A stretch of 64,000 bases of DNA from an uncultured Alphaproteobacteria bacterium (GTDB lineage: Bacteria; Pseudomonadota; Alphaproteobacteria; Thalassobaculales; Thalassobaculaceae), in the NCBI GenBank assembly GCA_902589475.1, contig CACITD010000005.1, positions 1 through 64,000 on the forward strand, read 5' to 3'. The position numbers and the translations under genes are program-made. The stretch's first letter is position 1. Each line of letters opens with the position of its first letter. Below are positions 1 to 7,301 of this stretch, one piece after another. The notes below the pieces were generated by a model. The model saw only the letters and a list, made by a program, of their open reading frames with translations. It had not been told where the DNA came from and made no database searches.

Positions 1-315
1 ATCAATTTAGATTGGCATAGATCTGCTGCTGTTTGTGTTGTAATGGCGGCAAAAGGATATCCTGCCGAATACAAAAAAGGTACCTCGATCAATGGACTCC
101 AGAAAGCTGGCAAAATTGAAGACACACAAATTTTTCATGCCGGGACCCTGCGTAATCAACAAGGTGACTTGGTTGCAAATGGCGGGAGGGTTCTTGGTAT
201 AACTTCACTGGGAGAAGATTTGACTATGGCTCAAAAGAGAGCATATGCGGCTGTAGATTTGATAGATTGGAAAGATGGATTCTGCCGTCGTGATATTGGC
301 TGGCGGGCTATTTAA
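1..315 (+). CDS. purD: Phosphoribosylamine-glycine ligase, C-terminal part (cut by window edge)
   Basis: The reading frame is already open at base 1, so this is the tail of a longer gene. PurD joins glycine to phosphoribosylamine in step 2 of purine synthesis, in the cytosol. The visible 104 residues match the C-terminal part of the ATP-grasp enzyme: AAKGYP, the FHAGT element, GGRVLGITSLG and the final A..IDWKDGFCRRDIG, a typical PurD ending. The ATP-binding core lies outside the window. Its stop overlaps by 4 bp, tail to tail, with the gene on the other strand. The family assignment is secure. Confidence 0.95.
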   Translation: MNLDWHRSAAVCVVMAAKGYPAEYKKGTSINGLQKAGKIEDTQIFHAGTLRNQQGDLVANGGRVLGITSLGEDLTMAQKRAYAAVDLIDWKDGFCRRDIGWRAI

Positions 316-767
316 AAACGAATCTCAACAAAAACAAGTGCTAAGCAGATCAAGACGATCAGCGATAAGGACTTTCGCAATTTTATATACCAACAAGGTA
401 ACCAGCCCTTTTTCCCTGACCAAGCGTCAAAAATAAACGCACCAGCAAATCCTAGGATAAAAGTTATAAGAGACGGCAAGAGCGTCATTTGAATGGCTAG
501 CCAGGCAACTAATGCCGGCGTTATACTCCATCCAATACGTATCCAGTTCTCAGATTGAGATACACCTTGCTCGGTAAACCTTGTTAATCCAGCTCCCCAG
601 TGGACGGCACCTAGGAAACTTAAAATTACAGCTGAATAATGGAGCATTATATCTAAGGCCATTAATTGTCCATTATCTGTAAGAGTTAACACGGAAACTG
701 CAGTAACAACAAAGGGAATCAAACCGCCAAACCCTAGTAGCCGTGCGGGGGTTGGAATTGCTGTCAT
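312..767 (-). CDS. DUF3429 family membrane protein
   Basis: A 151-residue protein with about five hydrophobic segments. The N-terminal pattern (LLGFGGLIPF, then HYSAVILSFLGAVHWG) is the signature of DUF3429, a family of small inner-membrane proteins found in proteobacteria and, as TMEM69, in mitochondria. No catalytic residues are evident and the family has no established function. It is transcribed away from the SDR gene at 877 and converges on purD with a 4-bp overlap. I see no sign that it belongs to an operon. Start taken at the ATG at 767, preceded by a GGAGGAATAC-like ribosome site. Confidence 0.85.
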   Translation of the reverse strand: MTAIPTPARLLGFGGLIPFVVTAVSVLTLTDNGQLMALDIMLHYSAVILSFLGAVHWGAGLTRFTEQGVSQSENWIRIGWSITPALVAWLAIQMTLLPSLITFILGFAGAFIFDAWSGKKGWLPCWYIKLRKSLSLIVLICLALVFVEIRF

Positions 768-876
768 TGTATTCCTCCGTCTATTTTTAGAATCTTTGTG
801 CGTTACTGCCCTATACTTTTTTTAAGGCCAGTGCTACGGATTTCTATAATACCCTCGCACTAACACGGAGCAAACT

Positions 877-1638
877 ATGAAACTTGATGGACAAGCAGCC
901 TTGGTAACTGGCGGAGCGAGCGGTTTAGGTGCCGCTACGGCGAAGGCACTAGCATCGGCCAAAGTTAAAGTGGCTATATTAGACACCGACATAGAGGGCG
1001 GTAAAGCCATTGCAACGGAAATTGATGGGATAGCTATTGAATGCGACGTCTCAAATGAACAATCCGGCGAGAGAGCTATAGAAATTGCTAGAGAGAATCA
1101 TGGACCTGCCAGGGTATTAATCAACTGTGCTGGAATAGGACCTGCTGAGCGAATTGTTGGTAAAACCGGTCCAATGCCATTGGACAATTTCCGGCGAGTA
1201 ATTGAAATAAATTTAATAGGATCGTTCAATCTAATGCGATTAGCCGCAGCTGATATGATGAACTTAGATCCCTTGGATGATAACGAGCGGGGCATCATCA
1301 TCTCCACAGCATCTGTTGCCGCATTTGAAGGCCAACTCGGCCAAGCCGCTTACAGTGCCTCTAAAGGTGGCATACATGCCCTTACAATTGTTGGCGCGCG
1401 CGAGTTTGCTAAGCAAGGCATACGTGTCAATACAATAGCGCCTGGCCTTTTTGCCACGCCCCTTCTACTAGGCATGCCTCAAAATGTTCAGGAAAGTTTG
1501 GCCGCTTCTGTGCCATATCCCTCTAGATTTGGAGACCCAAAAGAATATTCTAAACTGGTCATGTCAATAATTGACAACGCTATGCTTAATGGAGAAACAA
1601 TTCGGTTGGATGGCGCTATTCGTATGCAACCAAGATAA
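877..1638 (+). CDS. SDR family dehydrogenase, 3-hydroxyacyl-CoA dehydrogenase type 2 (HSD10)-like
   Basis: A 253-residue classical short-chain dehydrogenase. The cofactor loop TGGASGLG (from residue 11) and Asp at the end of beta-2 (ILDTD) predict NAD(H). The catalytic set is Ser in ISTAS with Tyr159 and Lys163 (YSASK). The stretch TIAPGLFATPLL and the end ETIRLDGAIRM are characteristic of HSD17B10-like enzymes, which oxidise (S)-3-hydroxyacyl-CoA, including short branched acyl-CoA. That substrate is inferred from family resemblance only. A CGGAG ribosome site lies 7 bp before the ATG. It stands alone between DUF3429 and the convergent dioxygenase gene. Confidence 0.85.
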   Translation: MKLDGQAALVTGGASGLGAATAKALASAKVKVAILDTDIEGGKAIATEIDGIAIECDVSNEQSGERAIEIARENHGPARVLINCAGIGPAERIVGKTGPMPLDNFRRVIEINLIGSFNLMRLAAADMMNLDPLDDNERGIIISTASVAAFEGQLGQAAYSASKGGIHALTIVGAREFAKQGIRVNTIAPGLFATPLLLGMPQNVQESLAASVPYPSRFGDPKEYSKLVMSIIDNAMLNGETIRLDGAIRMQPR

Positions 1639-1676
1639 TGGAAAGGACGACTACGTCCAACTCTTCAACAGACTAT

Positions 1677-2435
1677 TTAAGCATAAATTAATCTATTTTG
1701 ACCGCACCTATCAACGCCCCTCATATGATAAATTTTCCTTTCAGAATGATCAGGAACACGCATATTATTGAATTGTTCTCTGGCAAGTTTATGATCGAAA
1801 AGGCTCGTAGTGGGCATAAACCGCATTGTCATGCCACGCCTACTTTTATCGGATGTATTTGGTTCTGATCCATGCACAAGAAATACATCATGAAGGGAAA
1901 TTTGACCTCTTTTTAATTCAAGATCAACAGCTTTGCTTTCATCGTACTCAGTTTTTTTCAACTCTTGGTTGAGTGTCAATTCCTTACTTGGATTTGTTTC
2001 ATGCTTTAAGAGCCGAGCGTCCTTGTGAGACCCTTTAATTATCCGAAGGCAACCATTTTCTCGATTAGCATCATCGACAGCGACCCAAACAGTGCAGGTT
2101 GCAAGGGGACGGATCGGCCAATATTCGCCATCCTGATGCCATGGGGTTGCTTTCCCGTTTTTAGCAGGTTTCGCAAAAAAGCTGGAATTCCATAACGCTA
2201 TATCAGGGCCAATTAATTGCTCAACCATATCTAGAATCTCTTCGTTTCGACAAAATTCAACAAACTCGTCATCATATTGTAGAACCGCCGGGCAATAATC
2301 TCTGAATTCAGGATGTTTTATCAAAAGAGCGTTGTGCTGATTTTGAATCGCTTCAATTGTTTTTTCTGGTAATTGAAAGTCTGGAATAACATACCCATCT
2401 TCGAAGTATTTTTCTATTTGTTGTTCATTGAGCAT
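1677..2435 (-). CDS. Phytanoyl-CoA dioxygenase (PhyH) family protein
   Basis: A 252-residue member of the Fe(II)/2-oxoglutarate-dependent PhyH family. The metal triad is visible: His100 and Asp102 in WHQDGEYW and His188 in VHGSEPN, followed by Arg200, the likely 2-oxoglutarate carboxylate ligand. The family hydroxylates diverse small molecules, so substrate is unknown. I chose the ATG at 2435 because GGGGGA sits 7 bases upstream; an in-frame ATG at 2459 would add eight residues. It lies 87 bp after the methylase gene and may be the last gene of the pse operon, so a tailoring role on a sugar or its conjugate is possible but unproven. Confidence 0.88.
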   Translation of the reverse strand: MLNEQQIEKYFEDGYVIPDFQLPEKTIEAIQNQHNALLIKHPEFRDYCPAVLQYDDEFVEFCRNEEILDMVEQLIGPDIALWNSSFFAKPAKNGKATPWHQDGEYWPIRPLATCTVWVAVDDANRENGCLRIIKGSHKDARLLKHETNPSKELTLNQELKKTEYDESKAVDLELKRGQISLHDVFLVHGSEPNTSDKSRRGMTMRFMPTTSLFDHKLAREQFNNMRVPDHSERKIYHMRGVDRCGQNRLIYA

Positions 2436-2522
2436 GTTAGCATCCCCCAAAAAAAACATTCACAAAAGGTTTAAAAAATCTGAACTAAACATAACAAACC
2501 AAAACAGCTAATGCACAGATAA

Positions 2523-3152
2523 CTAAATGTCTGCTTTTTCAATCAGAAACCATGTAATATCATCTAGATTACTGCTTTCATCCTTATGATAAAAAAAACC
2601 GTAATCGACCAAACGAAGATTCGTATATTTGTCTAGCATTTCACCTGCAAAATCACGCTTAAATAGCCTATTTTTATAACCGCGGTATGAAACTTCTTCA
2701 GGCTGCCTGCTATAATATTCTCCTATCAAAATATATCTTCTGCTCGCTCTATAGATATTCTCATAAGCTAAAGGGAGGTATTTGGGTGCAATATGGATCA
2801 AGACCCCAATTACCATTGCTAGGTCATACATCTCTATTTTGTTACTTTCTAGAATAGATCCGTGGATAACTTTAATATCATCGATCATTTTTAGTTTCGA
2901 AATAGCTGAAGAATTAATTTCAATGGCGGTAGCGGCAACCCCTGGAATTAAGTCCCTAATGGCGATTAAGTTCAAGCCAATATTAGCGCCAAATTCAATA
3001 ACGCTTTCGAGCTTGCTGGAAGACTTCAAGGCCCTATTCAACAGCTTTTTTCTTGAGGGTACGAGCTCCTCATTATCATTTCTAATGGTGTATTCATCGC
3101 CAAAGCTACCTGCCCAGAAAGATTCTTGTTCAGATTGAAATTTTTTAGCCAC
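2523..3152 (-). CDS. Pseudaminic acid biosynthesis-associated methylase
   Basis: A class I SAM-dependent methyltransferase of about 209 residues. Motif I reads IEFGANIGLN, followed by the acidic AIEIN end of beta-2 and the D..MVIGVLIHI stretch. The N-terminal FWAGSFGDEYTIRN pattern is typical of the methylase family regularly found beside pseudaminic acid genes. Its target has not been established in this family, as far as I know. The GTG at 3152 is preferred over the GTG at 3161, because AGGG lies 8 bases upstream. The start overlaps the end of pseF by 8 bp, so translational coupling is likely. Confidence 0.85.
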   Translation of the reverse strand: MAKKFQSEQESFWAGSFGDEYTIRNDNEELVPSRKKLLNRALKSSSKLESVIEFGANIGLNLIAIRDLIPGVAATAIEINSSAISKLKMIDDIKVIHGSILESNKIEMYDLAMVIGVLIHIAPKYLPLAYENIYRASRRYILIGEYYSRQPEEVSYRGYKNRLFKRDFAGEMLDKYTNLRLVDYGFFYHKDESSNLDDITWFLIEKADI

Positions 3153-3915
3153 TATCAGCACCCTTAAAAATATTATCCTTTACTAGCCGCGGGGTCTCCT
3201 GGACAGCTGAATTTAATTTACGCCAATCCGGATTTGCATCCAAAATATTCAAAACATCAACCATTTTGAAGTCCACTTTAATTTGAGATAAAGCCTCCAT
3301 AATTTTTTTGATTAGATAAAAATCACTCTGCTCATCTAATGTCCATCTTTCCTTGGAATAATTTATTCTTGACACTACACTTAGTGGAAAAAATCTATTC
3401 GGGTTTCTATAAAAAAATGGCGTGACATGCTCTCTGTCGTAATCTTCTTTTGCCTCTAATGAAGCAATTTCTAATGCTTCACGCGAAAAACATTCAACTT
3501 CTAAGCCCGCGGGATAACTTCGAGGAATTGCGTTAGTGGCAAACTTACAAGCATTCGGCTGCTCTAAATATTTAGTAATGACATGATCTATGACCTCTGG
3601 ATCAATCAAAGGACAGTCTGCTGTTAAACGAATAATGGTTGTTGCTCCACTTTCTTGCGCAGCCCCCTCAAAGCGACTGAGCACATCCCGCTCAGAACCT
3701 CTAAAAAGACTTATGTTTCTTTTTTTGGCAAACTTTTCTATCTCATCATCAGCCGGATTTAAGGATGTTGCTACAACTATTTTCTCTACATATTTGGATC
3801 GAGCAACGCGTTCTAATTGATGCAATAATAAAGGTTTCCCATTAACTTCTTTGAGTACTTTTCCCGGAAGCCTCTCAGACGACATACGTGCTTGAATTAT
3901 TGCGACCTTGGTCAA
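3145..3915 (-). CDS. pseF: Cytidylyltransferase (PseF/SpsF type)
   Basis: A nucleotidyltransferase of about 256 residues whose N-terminus, IIQARMSSERLPGK, is the classic SpsF/PseF/NeuA-type CTP-binding loop; RLTADCPLIDPEV marks the second conserved block with the metal-binding Asp. In the pathway PseF activates pseudaminic acid as the CMP-sugar. Assignment to PseF rather than a general SpsF protein rests on its neighbours pseG, the Pse methylase and pseI. The TTG at 3915 is the best start: AGAAGG lies 9 bases before it, and the protein then begins right at the conserved strand. It follows the LLM gene by 24 bp. Confidence 0.85.
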   Translation of the reverse strand: MTKVAIIQARMSSERLPGKVLKEVNGKPLLLHQLERVARSKYVEKIVVATSLNPADDEIEKFAKKRNISLFRGSERDVLSRFEGAAQESGATTIIRLTADCPLIDPEVIDHVITKYLEQPNACKFATNAIPRSYPAGLEVECFSREALEIASLEAKEDYDREHVTPFFYRNPNRFFPLSVVSRINYSKERWTLDEQSDFYLIKKIMEALSQIKVDFKMVDVLNILDANPDWRKLNSAVQETPRLVKDNIFKGADSG

Positions 3916-3939
3916 CTCACCATTCCTTCTTGGCACCAA

Positions 3940-5004
3940 CTATGAAAAAGATGGTATCACTTCCTCGCCAAAGCGCCGCATTGAAGAAATATTTTGCTGC
4001 ATATCCATTGCCCCAAAACCTGTCTGGCAAAGGAGGTGACATACCCCCAACTCTTTTAATTCGGCAACTTGCTCTTTTACTTTTTTAGTACAGCCGTACA
4101 GCGACCCTGTTTCCATAGCCATTTTCGCACCCTCTTCATGGCTCACGGCCGGATCGGTCCATGCATTCAATGTTTCAGGAAGTGGCTCAAAGTCATTTGG
4201 ATTTAATTCACTCCGTATTTCCATCATATGTTTTCTCGTGTCTATCAGAAATTCATAGAGTTCGTCTTCCGCCTGACTGTCAGTTTCAGATACATAAACA
4301 TTTCTCCAAAGGGCATTTTGCTCTAACAACTTTTTTCTCTTAACTTCGCAATGCTGTCCTTCTTCGAGACCCTGTTTATATAAATCCCACCTCTCCCCAA
4401 TACTTGAGACTGGTAACCTTGCTGTCAGTATAGGTACACCCAGCCTGCCACATTCTACAAATGATTTTGCAGATATTACACTTCTCCATATAGGAGGTCC
4501 GGGTTGTTGGACTGGACGAGGTCTGATGTCCGGGACTTCTATGTCATAAAAATGGCCCTTATGGCTGAAGCGTCCGCCCTTCCAGGCTTTTTCTAAAATT
4601 TCAAAACCTTCTTTCGCCCTTTGCGGGCTATCCTCGCTTCTTAAACCATGGCCTATAAATTCATATTCGTTAAAAACAGTTCCCTTACCAACCCCGACAT
4701 CAATTCTCCCGTTGGACAAATTGTCGAGAAGAGCTAATTGTGTTGCCAATCTCACTGGATGATGGAAAGGCATCTGCACCACTGAAAAACCAATACGGAT
4801 TTTTTCTGTTTTCATGGCAAGAGCTGCCGCAAATAGAAGGGCGTCATTGTAAACACTTTCCCCAGTGAAATAATGTTCAGTGAGCCAAACATCCTCAAAA
4901 CCCAGCCTCTCAGCTTCTTGAGCTTGAATTAACACATTATCAATATTTTGTTTGTCCTCATGTGGGGAGGAAGAGAGTGAAAGTGTCAACCAACCAAAGC
5001 GCAT
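3940..5004 (-). CDS. LLM class flavin-dependent oxidoreductase inside the pse operon
   Basis: A 354-residue bacterial luciferase-like TIM-barrel protein: MRFGWLTLS at the N-terminus, VWLTEHYF at the end of beta-2, RIGFSVVQMPFHHPVRLA and LDNLSNGRIDVGVGKG are the standard family blocks. Such enzymes use FMN or F420 with a reductase partner; nothing here separates the two. It sits between pseG (54 bp) and pseF (24 bp) on the same strand, so it is almost certainly co-transcribed with them, although the textbook pseudaminic pathway has no flavin step. The ATG at 5004 is chosen over an upstream TTG at 5016. Confidence 0.85.
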   Translation of the reverse strand: MRFGWLTLSLSSSPHEDKQNIDNVLIQAQEAERLGFEDVWLTEHYFTGESVYNDALLFAAALAMKTEKIRIGFSVVQMPFHHPVRLATQLALLDNLSNGRIDVGVGKGTVFNEYEFIGHGLRSEDSPQRAKEGFEILEKAWKGGRFSHKGHFYDIEVPDIRPRPVQQPGPPIWRSVISAKSFVECGRLGVPILTARLPVSSIGERWDLYKQGLEEGQHCEVKRKKLLEQNALWRNVYVSETDSQAEDELYEFLIDTRKHMMEIRSELNPNDFEPLPETLNAWTDPAVSHEEGAKMAMETGSLYGCTKKVKEQVAELKELGVCHLLCQTGFGAMDMQQNISSMRRFGEEVIPSFS

Positions 5005-5058
5005 TTTAAATTCCAATTCCTTATTTAGACGAAAGACTGCGGTTTTTTTTATTTCGGG

Positions 5059-6138
5059 TCAATTGGTAAATTTTCGCATCGCGTCAATAACTCTAACTGC
5101 CCCTTTACCATCGATCAAATTACCTGCTTTATCTCCTAAAGATAAACGGTGTTCCTTGTTTTCTATCAGGGCATTCAATCTTTCAAACACCTCTTGAAAA
5201 CTCGTCTTTATAGGATCTTTAATTATGATTGCAGCATTATTGACTTCCATGTGCCCAACAATTTTTTCTTCAGAAGCTGATACTGGTATTAATACCATGG
5301 GTGTCTGATAGAAAGATAATTCCCAGACTGTAGAGCCCCCCGATGACAAAGCTATATCGGACCAAAGCATGTGATCTTCCATATTAGTCACACCATTCAA
5401 AACACAACAGTTTGGAAGCTGCTTGGAAAGTAATTTTATAGTTTTAAAACTAGAATTCATCTGTCCAACAGCTAATCTTATGGATATTTTTCTAAGCACG
5501 TTGTCAGACGACAAGCCGATATAATTGCTTAAAAAACTCTCCGTCAGTTGAAGAGGATCGGCACCACCAAAAGTAACTAACAATTTTGTGGCGACATCTG
5601 GGTGTTCACGACTACGAATTTGTCTTTCGAGTAGATTCGTACGGAGCAATGTATAATTTTCTCCGAGCAATAATTTGGCTTTTGTTTTTCCCGTGTACAT
5701 GGCCGGCGCGGCGAAGATATTCTGATTTAGCAATAAATTTACCGGGTAACTTGTCAAGAAAGCATTATCATCTAAGAATAATATTTTAATCCCCTTTTTG
5801 GCTATTTTTGCAAGAAATACTTCGTCAAAGCACTCTCCATCGATTACGGACCATGTAGCACATTGTCTCTCTACTAATTCGATTAACTGATCGGGATTTG
5901 TCGTTGCCCCTAAAGTTTTAAGAAAACTTATTCCAGGAGCCTCTCCAATCCTTTCATCTGCAATATTTGTAAGGATGGAGGCTTGGCCGCCGTAAAGACA
6001 CCAGTGTTGAGCCAAAGCGAGACATCTGACGTAATGCCCCATCCCGATTCGTGGTCCCGCATCCACTCTTATCACTAGATTTTGCATGTCATTTTTCATT
6101 TTAACTACTATTCGCTCAGAGTTTTGTCTATTGTTCAT
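5059..6138 (-). CDS. pseG: UDP-2,4-diacetamido-2,4,6-trideoxy-L-altropyranose hydrolase
   Basis: About 345-359 residues with a GT-B (MurG-like) fold. The N-terminal RVDAGPRIGMGHYVRCLALA contains the G-x-G-H-x-x-R-C block with the catalytic His of PseG, and SSGGSTVWELSFYQTPMV is the C-terminal UDP-binding region. PseG removes UDP before condensation by PseI. In-frame ATGs at 6138, 6099 and 6087 all precede the conserved strand, and none has a strong ribosome site, so the start is uncertain. It is the first gene of the minus-strand pse operon and diverges from pseI across 93 bp. Confidence 0.9.
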   Translation of the reverse strand: MNNRQNSERIVVKMKNDMQNLVIRVDAGPRIGMGHYVRCLALAQHWCLYGGQASILTNIADERIGEAPGISFLKTLGATTNPDQLIELVERQCATWSVIDGECFDEVFLAKIAKKGIKILFLDDNAFLTSYPVNLLLNQNIFAAPAMYTGKTKAKLLLGENYTLLRTNLLERQIRSREHPDVATKLLVTFGGADPLQLTESFLSNYIGLSSDNVLRKISIRLAVGQMNSSFKTIKLLSKQLPNCCVLNGVTNMEDHMLWSDIALSSGGSTVWELSFYQTPMVLIPVSASEEKIVGHMEVNNAAIIIKDPIKTSFQEVFERLNALIENKEHRLSLGDKAGNLIDGKGAVRVIDAMRKFTN

Positions 6139-6196
6139 ACCACTTTAGTTTAGACACTTTCTTTCTGAATACTGTCAGTTTAGGGTATCGGAAAAT

Positions 6197-6210
6197 GTTT
6201 TTGCAAAAAC
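6197..6210. promoter_or_regulatory. 14-bp perfect palindrome between divergent pseG and pseI
   Basis: GTTTTTGCAAAAAC is a perfect palindrome, located about 60 bp before the pseG ATG and 22 bp before the pseI TTG. It could be an operator controlling both transcription units. AT-rich palindromes of this length can arise by chance in this base composition, so support is modest. Confidence 0.35.
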
Positions 6211-6231
6211 TGTTTTTTATAGGGGCCAAAA

Positions 6232-7293
6232 TTGGTAGAGCCGGTCACCATAAATGGACACAAGATTGGAAAAGGATACCCTCCCTTCATTGTTGCGGAA
6301 ATATCAGCTAACCACAACGGCGAGTTATCGCAAGCGATAACGCTAATTAATAAAGCTAAAAAGGCTGGAGCGCAGGCGGTTAAGCTCCAAACCTATACAC
6401 CAGACACCATCACTTTGAACCATCGGAGTCCTGATTTCATCATTCAGTCTGGATTGTGGAAAGGCCAAACTCTTTATGACCTGTATCAAAAGGCTCATAC
6501 CCCGTGGCATTGGCATGGAGAGCTCATCAACCATGCGAAAGCCATTGGTCTTACCGTTTTTTCAAGCCCGTTTGACGAAACCGCGGTGGACTTTCTCGAG
6601 AGCTTTGATCTGCCGGCATACAAAATAGCATCACCTGAAATCGTGGACCTCAATTTAATTACAAAATGCGCAGAAACCAGAAAGCCTCTTATAATTTCCA
6701 CCGGAATGGCAAACCTCGAGGAAATAAATGAAGCCCTTTCAGCAGCCTACGAAGGAGGGGCTAAGGAAATTATTCTTCTGCACTGTGTAAGCGCGTATCC
6801 GACCCCATTAGAAGAATCTAACTTATCTGCCATTACAACTTTAAAAGAAAAGTTTGATATTCCTGTAGGTCTGTCAGACCATACTAGTGACACTCTAACA
6901 ACGCTTGTCGCCGTTGGCCTTGGCGCGGTTCTTATTGAAAAACACATAACACTATCGCGCAAAAACAATGGACTAGATGATGCATTTTCTCTTGAACCTG
7001 CTGAATTTAAAAAACTTAGCACCGACGCGCAGCTTGCATTCTCGGCATTGGGAAAATTGGAAGTAACTTTATCGAAAACCGAAAAGGAAATGCTATTCGC
7101 ACGACGCAGTCTTTATGTCGTTGCCGATATACGAAAAGGTGAAGTTTTTACAAAAGAGAATGTTCGCTCAATACGCCCTAGCCACGGCGCGCATCCCAAG
7201 CATCTAAAAGGTATTTTGGGAAAGTGTGCAGAACGAAATTTATTCAAGGGACAAGCTTTTAATTTAGATATGATCAAAGCTAATAAAATTTAA
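6232..7293 (+). CDS. pseI: Pseudaminic acid synthase
   Basis: A 353-residue NeuB-family enzyme that condenses 2,4-diacetamido-2,4,6-trideoxy-L-altrose with phosphoenolpyruvate. Visible blocks are FIVAEISANHNG near the N-terminus, KLQTYTPDTIT, KIASPEIVDLNLI, LHCVSAYPTP and the VGLSDHTSD metal/PEP region, followed by a C-terminal SAF (antifreeze-like) domain around residues 290-350 (ARRSLYVVADIRKGEVFT). Length fits the family. The start appears to be TTG at 6232 with AGGGG 7 bases upstream; no nearby ATG fits the conserved N-terminus. The TPR-glycosyltransferase gene follows after 8 bp, implying one transcript. Confidence 0.93.
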   Translation: MVEPVTINGHKIGKGYPPFIVAEISANHNGELSQAITLINKAKKAGAQAVKLQTYTPDTITLNHRSPDFIIQSGLWKGQTLYDLYQKAHTPWHWHGELINHAKAIGLTVFSSPFDETAVDFLESFDLPAYKIASPEIVDLNLITKCAETRKPLIISTGMANLEEINEALSAAYEGGAKEIILLHCVSAYPTPLEESNLSAITTLKEKFDIPVGLSDHTSDTLTTLVAVGLGAVLIEKHITLSRKNNGLDDAFSLEPAEFKKLSTDAQLAFSALGKLEVTLSKTEKEMLFARRSLYVVADIRKGEVFTKENVRSIRPSHGAHPKHLKGILGKCAERNLFKGQAFNLDMIKANKI

Positions 7294-7301
7294 AAGTTAA
7301 T

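Noticed and set aside
1645..1658. Small hairpin GGACG-ACTA-CGTCC between convergent SDR and PhyH genes
   Set aside because: The stem is only 5 bp and has no T-run, so it is not listed as a terminator.
1571..1771. Plus-strand frame across the SDR/PhyH junction
   Set aside because: It overlaps the end of the SDR gene in another frame and then the convergent PhyH gene; low-quality composition.
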